From Nitrosomonas sp. (GTDB lineage: Bacteria; Pseudomonadota; Gammaproteobacteria; Burkholderiales; Nitrosomonadaceae): a stretch of DNA of 64,000 nucleotides. Of this stretch, positions 36,033 to 44,003 are shown piece by piece; the stretch's first letter is position 1; the number at the start of each line of letters is the position of its first letter. The stretch lies in contig JAIETK010000005.1 of the NCBI GenBank assembly GCA_019745325.1, forward strand, positions 124,001-188,000. The letters run 5' to 3'. Below the pieces are notes generated by a model that saw only the letters and a program-made list of their open reading frames with translations, made no database searches and was not told the DNA's origin. Both the position numbers and the translations under genes were made by a program.

Positions 36033-37238
36033 ATGCTGATTGCTTCGAATAGAACAGCAACCGTTACGATGGCGGACATCGCATTGCAATTGCTGCTGGT
36101 GTTTGCGATGACATTGCCGATGCTCATTTTGTACGCAACCAGTACCTTGGGGTTATTACTGAGCGCTGACTTGAAATTTGAAACTGCATCTCTCGGGTAT
36201 TTGATCATGAGTTCCTTCGGCTTAGCCGCAGTTTTATCACTGTACGTAGGCCGGGTTGTCGATTGTCTCGGTTCACGTCAAGCGTTACTGATACTCTTTA
36301 CCGCAGTTGCAATGGCTTTCTCGGTTATTACCGTTGCCACCGGTTTTTACGGCTTGATGTTTGCCGCTGCGCTATGCGGCATCGCGCAAGCGTTGTCCAA
36401 TCCGGTTACCAATTTACTCATTGCGCAGCAAATTCCACCGCGGAAGAAAGCCTGGGTAATTGGATTGAAACAATCCGGCGTGCAGTTTGCGGCGCTTATT
36501 GCCGGGCTGTTATTGCCGGTTATTGCATTCCGGTTCGGCTGGCGTACCGCATTTGCCGGTATTGTGCCGGTCGCGCTTTTATTTGCGCTGGTAACGGGTT
36601 TTATCATCCCCCGGCAATCCGCGATCACCCATTACAGCTGGTCAATTTCCCGTCCCAATGTGTTATTGCGCTGGCTGATGGCGATCCAGTTTTGCGTGGC
36701 GGTTTCGCTGTCCGCGTTTGTTACCTTTTTACCGGCATTTGCAACGCAGCAAGGGATGGCGTTGCTATGGGCGGATATGCTGATCGCTGTTTTCGGCGTC
36801 ATGGGCATGTTGTCCAGAATCTTGCTGACGCCAATCGGCGCAAAGCTCAAAGACGAGTCATCACTGCTTTTTGTGCTGATTGCGGTTGCAGCTTGCGCCA
36901 TGCTGGTCACGCTGCAAACAGATGCCCGCAGCCACTGGTATTTGTGGATCGGCGCAGCCGGTATGGGATTTACTGCGGTTGCAACTAATGCCATCGCCAT
37001 GAGTATGTTGATCAGAGATTCCGGGTTTGGCGCGGTGACGGTGACTTCAAGTTACGTATCCGCGGCATTTTTCTCAGGTTTTGCGCTGGGTCCGCCACTG
37101 TACGCGGCGATCACCGGTTATTCCGGCAATCCCCAATTGAGCTGGGGGGTATTGGTGGCCGTTCTGAGCATTGCTTGCACGATGACTTTAGCGCTTGCCA
37201 GTGTGCGGCGGCAACGAAGTCGGACGGCTGTGCAGTAA
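36033..37238 (+). CDS. MFS transporter, likely exporter of the cluster product
   Basis: A 401-residue protein with about 12 membrane helices, the loop RVVDCLGSRQA between helices 2 and 3 (MFS motif A type) and a charged central loop near residues 195-215. It follows the dehydrogenase by about 55 bases on the same strand, so it is probably in the operon. PDTC and thioquinolobactin clusters also carry transporters of this class. Export of the small thio-compound is inferred from position only. Confidence 0.88.
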   Translation: MLIASNRTATVTMADIALQLLLVFAMTLPMLILYATSTLGLLLSADLKFETASLGYLIMSSFGLAAVLSLYVGRVVDCLGSRQALLILFTAVAMAFSVITVATGFYGLMFAAALCGIAQALSNPVTNLLIAQQIPPRKKAWVIGLKQSGVQFAALIAGLLLPVIAFRFGWRTAFAGIVPVALLFALVTGFIIPRQSAITHYSWSISRPNVLLRWLMAIQFCVAVSLSAFVTFLPAFATQQGMALLWADMLIAVFGVMGMLSRILLTPIGAKLKDESSLLFVLIAVAACAMLVTLQTDARSHWYLWIGAAGMGFTAVATNAIAMSMLIRDSGFGAVTVTSSYVSAAFFSGFALGPPLYAAITGYSGNPQLSWGVLVAVLSIACTMTLALASVRRQRSRTAVQ

Positions 37239-37262
37239 TGCTTTGTCACTGCTGTTGAATTT

Positions 37263-38048
37263 TTATGATTGATTCAGCAACTCAATGAGGGTTTGCGCGA
37301 ATAAGGCGGGTGCGCTGCGCATGGCGCTGTGTTGTTGTCCTGGCAAGATGACGCGTTGACTATGGCTCAAGCATTGTTGCAACAGTCCGGCTGTTTGGAA
37401 GCGCCGTTCATGACTATCGCCGCCGATCATCAGCAGAATGGGATGACTCAATCCTTGAAATCTCTGCGGTGTAAAAACATACCGATCGATGCTCTGTAAT
37501 TCGCGCAAGATGGTATGAGCGGCGGCTACCCGTGAAGTCCAGCCGGATCCGGCTTGCAAGACGGTCATCTCGTGTTGCGGTGTTTTGAGCAAATCGCGGA
37601 AAAATAATAGCAGCGAATCTTCCCATGCGCTTTGATGCCACAGCGCTTGCAAGCGATTTTCCAGCGCCGCGGACCAGTTGCTGCCGGCCAGCGTAATTGA
37701 AGGCTCATAGAGAATCAGTTTGCCGATGTTGGGCGTCAGTAACGCAGCTTCAAGCGCGCACAGTCCGCCGAATGAATGGCCCAGCACATCGACCCGATCG
37801 CCAATGGCGTCGACGACTGCGGCGATATCTTCGCATTCGCGCGCTAACGCATAGCTGTGGTTATCGCCGCTATGCCCGCGGCCGCGCCGGTCCATGGTGA
37901 AAACGGTGAAGTGTCGTTGCAGTTGGGAAAGCGGCGGAGTCCACGTGGTGTGATCACCGGTAGTTCCGTGTATCAGCAGCAGCGGATCGCCCGAACCGCT
38001 TTGCCAGCAGGCAATCGCGGTACCGTCTTTGGAAGTGATCAGTTTCAT
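37263..38048 (-). CDS. Alpha/beta hydrolase
   Basis: A 261-residue hydrolase with HGTTGDHTTW oxyanion region, GHSFGG nucleophile elbow, and a likely catalytic His in GQQHSAM. It is convergent with the MFS gene and divergent from the outer-membrane gene at 38111. Similar enzymes act as esterases, thioesterases or C-C hydrolases; an editing or thioester-releasing role for the cluster is possible but not shown. Confidence 0.86.
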   Translation of the reverse strand: MKLITSKDGTAIACWQSGSGDPLLLIHGTTGDHTTWTPPLSQLQRHFTVFTMDRRGRGHSGDNHSYALARECEDIAAVVDAIGDRVDVLGHSFGGLCALEAALLTPNIGKLILYEPSITLAGSNWSAALENRLQALWHQSAWEDSLLLFFRDLLKTPQHEMTVLQAGSGWTSRVAAAHTILRELQSIDRYVFTPQRFQGLSHPILLMIGGDSHERRFQTAGLLQQCLSHSQRVILPGQQHSAMRSAPALFAQTLIELLNQS

Positions 38049-38110
38049 TAGGGTTTTCGAAGTTTCCGGATATAAAAGATAGACTGAAAAATAATCACTT
38101 AAATTAATTT

Positions 38111-39607
38111 ATGGCAATTAATCAGCGCTTCCTTAGAGCAGTACTACTTTGCTTGGTAGTACCGGTATTTATTATGGCTGCCACCGCTAAGGCGAGCAGT
38201 GATCCTAAACCACTGGGGTATATCAATCAATACTTGCGCATCAATGGCGAGTGGATGAGCAGTTATGAAGCATGGAATTTCTTCCGTCCGGAAGCCGCCG
38301 TCGATAATTCTTATGACTTATGGGTGCTGCGCGGCAGGCTTGGCGCCATGTTCACATCATCCTATGTGGATGGTTTTGCGCAAGGGCAATATATCGGCTT
38401 ATACGGTTTGCCAAATGATGCCGTCGTGCCGGGCGGTGGATCGCTAGGGTTAGGGGCGGCCTACTTTCAAATCAATCAGACAACCGATGCGAGTAACGTG
38501 TTTTTGAAACAGGGTTATTTGAATTTCAAACTTCATGCAGCGGGCGTTCCGGGCGCTTCCGTCAAAGCCGGGCGCTTCGAGCTTACGGATGGTATGGAAA
38601 CCGCCAGCGGCACGGAAAAATTCGATGCACTGAAGCGCCGCCGCATCGCCAAACGGTTATTGGGTGGTTTCAATGCAATTTATATCGGGCGGACATTCGA
38701 CGGCTTCTCAGCCGTTTACGATCAACCATCGGTCAATTTAACCGTCAGCGGCGTGCGGCCGACGCAGGGTAATCTTACGGTGCAAGGGGGGCAGCAAATA
38801 AATGATATTAATATTGTTTTTGCAGCGCTGACCGCCAAAAAAGACGTGTGGTTGTCCGGTACCGAGGGCTGCTTGTTTTATATGAATTACGACGATCAGC
38901 GCGATACGCAAGTGATCGACAATCGTTCCGCCGCTGCGAGACCGTTTCTCCAGCAGCAGAAACTGGATATTCATACCATCGGAGCCAACGTGCTGTCGCT
39001 ACAACCTTTGGGGGCCGGTAGCTTTGATGCCTTGCTGTGGGCGGCTTATCAATTCGGTGAATGGACTTCGCAATCGCATCGCGCCTGGGCTGTTGCCGCC
39101 GAGGCCGGTTATCAATGGACGCAATTGCCGCTGAAGCCCTGGTTGCGCGCTGTTTATTACCGCAGTTCGGGTGATAGCGATCCGCATGATGGCCAGCATC
39201 AAACCTATTTCTCCGGGGTGCCGAGCGGCCGGCTCTATGCCAAGTTCCCATTTTATAACCTGATGAATATCCAGGATGCATTTGTCGAGATCATTACTTC
39301 GCTTACGCCGAAATTGCAGACGAATATCAACGTGCATCAACTGTCACTGGGCAATTCCAAGGATTTGCTGTACGGCGGTCTGGGAGCTGCATTGAACAGC
39401 GGCGCATTCGGCTATTCCGGCAACGCGGCAGGCGGTGCCAGCGATATCGGTCAGTTGGTGGATATTGCATTGACCTACACCTATAGCAAGCAATTTACCG
39501 CGCGCTTGTATTTCGGACATGCCTTCGGGGGCGATGTGCTGAAAACCCTCTATCCCGGGAAAAGCGATGCGAATAATTTTCTAGTTGATTTCAATATGAT
39601 TTTTTAG
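38111..39607 (+). CDS. Alginate-export-like outer-membrane beta-barrel protein
   Basis: A 498-residue exported protein with a signal peptide (hydrophobic about 8-24, ending near AKASS) and a beta-barrel pattern through to a C-terminal aromatic (NMIF). The VKAGRFELTDGMETASG block resembles the alginate export (AlgE/Alginate_exp) family. The first codons overlap a copy of a MITE terminal repeat (see 38116-38135). It lies directly before the GH88-like gene (11-base gap), so the two are probably cotranscribed. Substrate unknown; it could be the outer-membrane pore for a sugar or for the metabolite made by the neighbouring cluster. Confidence 0.72.
   Translation: MAINQRFLRAVLLCLVVPVFIMAATAKASSDPKPLGYINQYLRINGEWMSSYEAWNFFRPEAAVDNSYDLWVLRGRLGAMFTSSYVDGFAQGQYIGLYGLPNDAVVPGGGSLGLGAAYFQINQTTDASNVFLKQGYLNFKLHAAGVPGASVKAGRFELTDGMETASGTEKFDALKRRRIAKRLLGGFNAIYIGRTFDGFSAVYDQPSVNLTVSGVRPTQGNLTVQGGQQINDINIVFAALTAKKDVWLSGTEGCLFYMNYDDQRDTQVIDNRSAAARPFLQQQKLDIHTIGANVLSLQPLGAGSFDALLWAAYQFGEWTSQSHRAWAVAAEAGYQWTQLPLKPWLRAVYYRSSGDSDPHDGQHQTYFSGVPSGRLYAKFPFYNLMNIQDAFVEIITSLTPKLQTNINVHQLSLGNSKDLLYGGLGAALNSGAFGYSGNAAGGASDIGQLVDIALTYTYSKQFTARLYFGHAFGGDVLKTLYPGKSDANNFLVDFNMIF
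38116..38135 (+). repeat. Solo MITE terminal inverted repeat inside the start of the outer-membrane gene
   Basis: The 20 bases AATTAATCAGCGCTTCCTTA match the right end of the MITE at 46012-46162 with one difference, and differ at two positions from the right end of the MITE at 54816-54963. No left end is visible in the 62 bases upstream. The repeat codes for residues of the signal peptide n-region. Confidence 0.65.
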
Positions 39608-39617
39608 GAGAAGTTTT

Positions 39618-40751
39618 ATGTTTGCAGTGAATACAACTGACGATCAGACGGTTAGTCCCCGGGAAATGCTACAGGCTATCGAATTGCTATTTTGCCGCAT
39701 GGATTCGATCGATCGGCAATGCGGCAAAGAATTCCCGCTATTTTCCTCCGGAAACAATAATAGCTGGACAGTATCGCAAGGCGGTTCATGGGCCGGCGGA
39801 TTCTGGAGCGCCTGCTGGTGGTTGCGGGCGAAGGTTACCGATTCGATTGAAGATCAGCGCAAGGCAGCGGCGATTTCCCGCCAGTTGGCTGCAAAAACCA
39901 CCATCGATTCCGGTTATCGCAGCTTGATTTTCTGGTATGGCGCAGCGTTGGGTGCAGTGTGGTTTCAGGATGCGCATGCGCAACAACTGACGCAGCTATC
40001 GGTGAATGCGATTACGCATAGCTTTAATCCCAAGCTCAACTGTTTTCCGCTCGGCACCGCGATGGGCGGCGGCAGCCGCGGTAATCAAGCGGTTACGATT
40101 GATAGTTTCGCGTCGATGATCCAGCTTCTGAGCAGTAGTGATCAGAAGCTGCATCGTTTCATGGCGCAGCGGCATACAGAAACAATGCTGGCGGCGTGCT
40201 ATCGCGATAACGGCGCGGTTCATGCGACCGCACAGTTCGATGGCCGGGGTTTTCATCCGCTCGGGGAAGCCGGTCAATGGTCGCGCGGACAAGCGTGGGC
40301 GATGCTGGGTTTGAGCCGGGCCGCGGTGATGTGGGGAGAGCCTTATACGACGCTGGCAAGAAATGCGTGCGGGTATTGGATTACTTCCAGGCCGGATCCG
40401 CTGGCACCTAACCGGCTGGGTGAATCGATATCCGGTTATGATCCTTCGGCATCGGTGATAGCGGCATTGGCAATGCTCTCATTGGCAAATCTTCTCCCGG
40501 ATGGCGAATCGTTGCGGATATATTCGCATCGCCAAATCAGCGCGGTAATACGCAGTCAGTTTTTCACCATTCTGCAAACGGACAGGGATTCCATACCGGA
40601 CTGGAGGAACGGAGATTCCGCTATTTTCTGGGGATGTAGCTATAAAACCAGCCCGGGTGTTGAAGAATTGGTTGAATCCGTCTGGGGCAATTTTTTTCTG
40701 ATGGCCGCTTTATGCGCGTTGACCGGCTTTATCGAACCGAGGCATTGCTAA
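39618..40751 (+). CDS. Glycoside hydrolase family 88-like protein
   Basis: A 377-residue soluble protein without signal peptide, resembling unsaturated glucuronyl/chondroitin disaccharide hydrolases (GH88). Family blocks are GGSWAGGFWSACWWLR near the start, VTIDSFASMIQLL with a possible catalytic Asp, WSRGQAWAMLGLSR and the late YDPSASVIAALAML, plus EELVESVWGNFFLMAAL near the end. AGGAGAAG precedes the ATG. Cytoplasmic action on an unsaturated uronic sugar would fit an alginate-export-type porin next door. The family is fairly likely; the substrate is not shown. Confidence 0.68.
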   Translation: MFAVNTTDDQTVSPREMLQAIELLFCRMDSIDRQCGKEFPLFSSGNNNSWTVSQGGSWAGGFWSACWWLRAKVTDSIEDQRKAAAISRQLAAKTTIDSGYRSLIFWYGAALGAVWFQDAHAQQLTQLSVNAITHSFNPKLNCFPLGTAMGGGSRGNQAVTIDSFASMIQLLSSSDQKLHRFMAQRHTETMLAACYRDNGAVHATAQFDGRGFHPLGEAGQWSRGQAWAMLGLSRAAVMWGEPYTTLARNACGYWITSRPDPLAPNRLGESISGYDPSASVIAALAMLSLANLLPDGESLRIYSHRQISAVIRSQFFTILQTDRDSIPDWRNGDSAIFWGCSYKTSPGVEELVESVWGNFFLMAALCALTGFIEPRHC

Positions 40752-40804
40752 CCGGTATTTTAAATTCAAAAAAACGCCCGCCAACTTCGAACCAGGTGAA
40801 ATCC

Positions 40805-42106
40805 ATGCAGCCGTTCTTCATGTACAAAATTTTAAATCCAATCGTGTGCTCTTCACTGTTAGTGGTTTTAGCGCTTTTTTCCACGGCTATCCTGGCGCAA
40901 ACCAAGCCGGCTTCAAAGCTGCTGCTGCATGCTGCGCGTGTTTTCGACGGCGAGCGTATCCGAACCGATATGTCGGTGACTTTGAAAGATGGCGTGGTAG
41001 TGACAATTCAACCGCGTGCGCAAGCGATCGCCGGTGATGATGCGCTGGTTATGGATCTGGGGGATGCGACGATTTTTCCGGGGTTTATAGAATTGCATGC
41101 GCATCTGACTTACCAGAACGTTCCGGCCGAAATCGTTTTACGTCATGGCATCACCACAATCCGTGATTTGGGCGGTCCGGTTCATGCGCCTTACGGTGGC
41201 GCCGGCAGTTTGCGGGTACTGACTTCCGGTCCGATTATTACCGCACCTGGCGGATATCCGATTGTAACCATGGGAGCTGAGAACCTAGCCATCGCGGTAG
41301 CTGACGAACAGGAAGCGCGGGCGGCGGTGAAGCAATTGGCCGGGGAGGGCGCTGTTGTCATTAAAATTGCCCTTGAGCCCGGTGGAGAAGCGGGTGCGCC
41401 GTGGAATTCCCATCATCATGGACATTCGCATCATCCATCGCATGATACCGTTAATGCCGGGGCTCATCATCACGCGGCGCACGGTGTGCAACAGAAACAT
41501 GCGGCCTGGCCGGTATTATCCGCAGCGATTGTAAAGGCGATTGTTGATGAAGCGCATCGGCACGATCGCAAGGTATCTGCGCATGTTGCCGAATCCGTGG
41601 GTGTGCGAATCGCATTGAATGCCGGCGTCGACGAATGGGCGCACATGCCTTGCGAACCGGTTCCGGAGGTATTATTAAAGCAAGCGGTCATGCAGCAAGT
41701 GAAAATTGTGAGCACCATCGATACCTTATCAAAATGTCCGGGTGTGATGCACAATGCAGCGCTTTGGGGCGAACTCGGCGGCGAATTGCTATACGGTTCC
41801 GAGATTGCGCATCCCGATGTTCCCTGGGGTATCAACGCGCAGGAACTCATGGTCATGATGCAAACGGCCAAGCTGGATCAGCTGGATGTGATACGCGCAG
41901 CAACCTCGAAGGCCGGGCGGCATTTGGGATTACCGTTGCTGGGCAGCTTGCAGCCAGGCGCGCCCGCTGATCTCATTGCTTTCAAGGGAAATCCTTTGCT
42001 CAATTTGAAACGCCTCGAATATCCCGATCTGGTGATTTCCGGCGGTTACATTATTGTCAATCAGTTTGACGCTGCCCGGTTATTCAACCTTTCGCCTTCA
42101 AAGTAA
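40805..42106 (+). CDS. Exported amidohydrolase with histidine-rich loop
   Basis: A 433-residue metal-dependent hydrolase of the amidohydrolase superfamily with a signal peptide (hydrophobic about 12-28, cleavage near ILAQT). Metal ligands visible are H98 and H100 (HAH), K187 (a likely carboxylated Lys, VVIKIALEPGG) and later His in SAHVAES and EWAHMP, with Asp in EIAHPD. Between residues about 203 and 234 there are 12 His residues. The ATG at 40805 is chosen because AGGTGA lies five bases upstream and the signal peptide follows. It resembles the next gene through most of its length. The substrate is unknown; dipeptidase, imidazolonepropionase-like and organophosphatase members share this fold. 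Confidence 0.85.
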   Translation: MQPFFMYKILNPIVCSSLLVVLALFSTAILAQTKPASKLLLHAARVFDGERIRTDMSVTLKDGVVVTIQPRAQAIAGDDALVMDLGDATIFPGFIELHAHLTYQNVPAEIVLRHGITTIRDLGGPVHAPYGGAGSLRVLTSGPIITAPGGYPIVTMGAENLAIAVADEQEARAAVKQLAGEGAVVIKIALEPGGEAGAPWNSHHHGHSHHPSHDTVNAGAHHHAAHGVQQKHAAWPVLSAAIVKAIVDEAHRHDRKVSAHVAESVGVRIALNAGVDEWAHMPCEPVPEVLLKQAVMQQVKIVSTIDTLSKCPGVMHNAALWGELGGELLYGSEIAHPDVPWGINAQELMVMMQTAKLDQLDVIRAATSKAGRHLGLPLLGSLQPGAPADLIAFKGNPLLNLKRLEYPDLVISGGYIIVNQFDAARLFNLSPSK

Positions 42107-42191
42107 GACTGACTTTCTAATTAAACGGAATCTGGCAGTTCATCGGATAGATGAGAAGTTCTTGCATTCGATTCCGCCCCGTTTATCAAGG

Positions 42192-42208
42192 TGTGACAAT
42201 TTGTCGCA
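42192..42208. promoter_or_regulatory. Single palindromic operator unit before the second amidohydrolase
   Basis: TGTGACAATTTGTCGCA is a 17-base near-palindrome of the same type as at 28721 and 56129. A TATAAT hexamer lies at 42232-42237, 23 bases downstream, so the site is placed where an activator would act. Confidence 0.6.
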
Positions 42209-42257
42209 TTTTAAATGAAAATTACTGACTTTATAATGCATTTTCGCTTCATATAAG

Positions 42258-42311
42258 AGCATGTTCTGAATAAATTTTTATTGATCCCCTTCCCTTGAGA
42301 CAGAACATGCT
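42258..42311. repeat. Inverted repeat in the leader of the second amidohydrolase
   Basis: AGCATGTTCTG at 42258-42268 and CAGAACATGCT at 42301-42311 form an 11-base perfect inverted repeat with a 32-base AT-rich loop, 54 bases before the ATG. It could be a leader hairpin or a remnant of a small element. Confidence 0.5.
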
Positions 42312-42364
42312 TGCACCGGATCAATAAGAACTTCATCAATATTCAAAGGAAATACATTTCTAAA

Positions 42365-43900
42365 ATGATCAAAAACAATTTTTCTAAAACTGCCATCAGG
42401 GCATTGATTCCGATGGTTCTTTCATCAGGAATCAGTTTCAATGTTCTTGGGCACGGTAGCGAGGATCATCCCGGGTCTGCAGTTGTGCCCGGCCTTCCGG
42501 ATTGTCAGATACTGGCAGCCGCACGGCTATTTGACGGCATCGATTTTCCTCATGAAAACAAAGCAGTGCTAATAGAAGGCAATAAGATTAAGCAAATCGG
42601 CACCTTGGCGGAATTGAGCAATTTGTGCGCAAATCAACTGGATCTGGGGGATTCGACGATCTTGCCGGGATTTATCGAATCGCATGCGCATATAACGTTC
42701 CAAAATGTAAACAAAAATTCAGTACTGAAACATGGTATTACAACGGTGCAAGACACGGGCGGTCCGTTGATGGCGGCTGAAGGCGGGCAAGGCACTTTGC
42801 GTTTGCTAAGTGTGGGGCCGATCATCCAAGCAGTCGGCGGCTATCCGCTCAATGTTTTTGGTGGCGGCGATGGAGGACTGGATAAGATTGCTATTCAAGT
42901 TGCCTCGGTTGCCGAAGCTGAGCAAGTCGTAACCGATCTTGTCGCCGGAGGGGCAACAGCCATCAAGTTGGCGTTGGAACCCGGCGGAGAAACCGGCGCG
43001 CCATGGATGCAGCCGCATGACGGTCATGCGCCTCCGGAAACCCCTTGGCCAATGTTATCCCAGGATATCGCCAATGCCATCGTTGCCAAAGCGCATGCGC
43101 TGGGAAAACGTGTGCTGGTACACGCTGGTGAGAATACCGGTTTTGAGCGTGCGTTGAATGCCGGAGTGGATGAATTTGCACATATTCCTTGCGCGGAGAT
43201 CAAAGAAGATTTGCTGCAACGCGCGGTGGACCAAGGGATTACATTTGTTACTACCATCGATACATTGGCGTCGTGCGTTGATACCGCCACCGGAAAAGGC
43301 ATTCATTCCAACACCATGAGTTTAGCCAGTAAAGGCGCCAAGTTTATCTATGGGTCAGAAATTGGCCACGATAATGTACCATGGGGAATTAATGGCGAAG
43401 AGCTCCACATGATGCTGCACTTAACCAGCGGCGAATCGATTGATTTCACCGATGTGGTAAATGTTTTTAAGGCAGCTACTTCAAAAGCCGGAGAACATCT
43501 GGGGCTGGCGCCATTAGGCACGATAGCCCCGGATGCGCCGGCCGACATTATTGCCGTCCGCGGTAATCCGTTTGAAAGATTCAAGATCCTGGAATACCCG
43601 GATTTGGTTTTGTCCGGCGGACGCGCGGTCGTCAATAATTACATCAACCATTCTTCCGAGGAAGAGATCAACTGTTTCTTTAATTGGGCGGAAGGTAAAT
43701 ATTCCGGGGCTTTGGCGCCCACGGGCGCGGCTACTCAAGTTTCCGGTGTCTACAGCTATCGCTATTATCCAGAAACGAAAGCTTATTTAGGCGTCTCTTC
43801 GGCGGATCACCATCTGTATTACCTGAAAGAAGATGATGGTCAATTACATGATCAAGGCTTATTGGTTAATTGGCTGCCGGTATCGGAGTGTAATGAGTAA
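42365..43900 (+). CDS. Exported amidohydrolase with C-terminal extra domain
   Basis: A 511-residue relative of the preceding gene. A signal peptide is seen (about 10-29, ending near VLGHG). Metal-binding blocks are ESHAHITF, TAIKLALEPGG, LVHAGENTG, EFAHIPC and EIGHDNVPWGING. The His-rich loop of its relative is reduced to a short PHDGHAPPE stretch. The last 85 or so residues, with YSYRYYPETKAYLGVSSADH and two Cys, form an added module absent from the first copy. The ATG at 42365 is chosen over a TTG 18 codons upstream because it begins a good signal peptide and AAAGGAAA lies 12 bases before it. The palindromic operator lies upstream. Confidence 0.85.
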   Translation: MIKNNFSKTAIRALIPMVLSSGISFNVLGHGSEDHPGSAVVPGLPDCQILAAARLFDGIDFPHENKAVLIEGNKIKQIGTLAELSNLCANQLDLGDSTILPGFIESHAHITFQNVNKNSVLKHGITTVQDTGGPLMAAEGGQGTLRLLSVGPIIQAVGGYPLNVFGGGDGGLDKIAIQVASVAEAEQVVTDLVAGGATAIKLALEPGGETGAPWMQPHDGHAPPETPWPMLSQDIANAIVAKAHALGKRVLVHAGENTGFERALNAGVDEFAHIPCAEIKEDLLQRAVDQGITFVTTIDTLASCVDTATGKGIHSNTMSLASKGAKFIYGSEIGHDNVPWGINGEELHMMLHLTSGESIDFTDVVNVFKAATSKAGEHLGLAPLGTIAPDAPADIIAVRGNPFERFKILEYPDLVLSGGRAVVNNYINHSSEEEINCFFNWAEGKYSGALAPTGAATQVSGVYSYRYYPETKAYLGVSSADHHLYYLKEDDGQLHDQGLLVNWLPVSECNE

Positions 43901-43954
43901 TTAAATGTGTTTATGCAGGTGTTGGTTGTGGTTTTTTGATAATTACCAGTTTCT

Positions 43955-43990
43955 AAAGAAAACGGCATCCGATTGGATGCCGTTTTCTTT
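43955..43990. terminator. Bidirectional Rho-independent terminator
   Basis: A perfect 16-base stem AAAGAAAACGGCATCC/GGATGCCGTTTTCTTT with a GATT loop lies between convergent genes and can end transcription from both. Confidence 0.92.
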
Positions 43991-44003
43991 TGTATAAAGA
44001 CTC

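Noticed and set aside
36263..36988. 241-codon open frame overlapping the MFS gene in another + frame
   Set aside because: Lies wholly within the transporter gene, has no ribosome site and reads like out-of-frame hydrophobic code.
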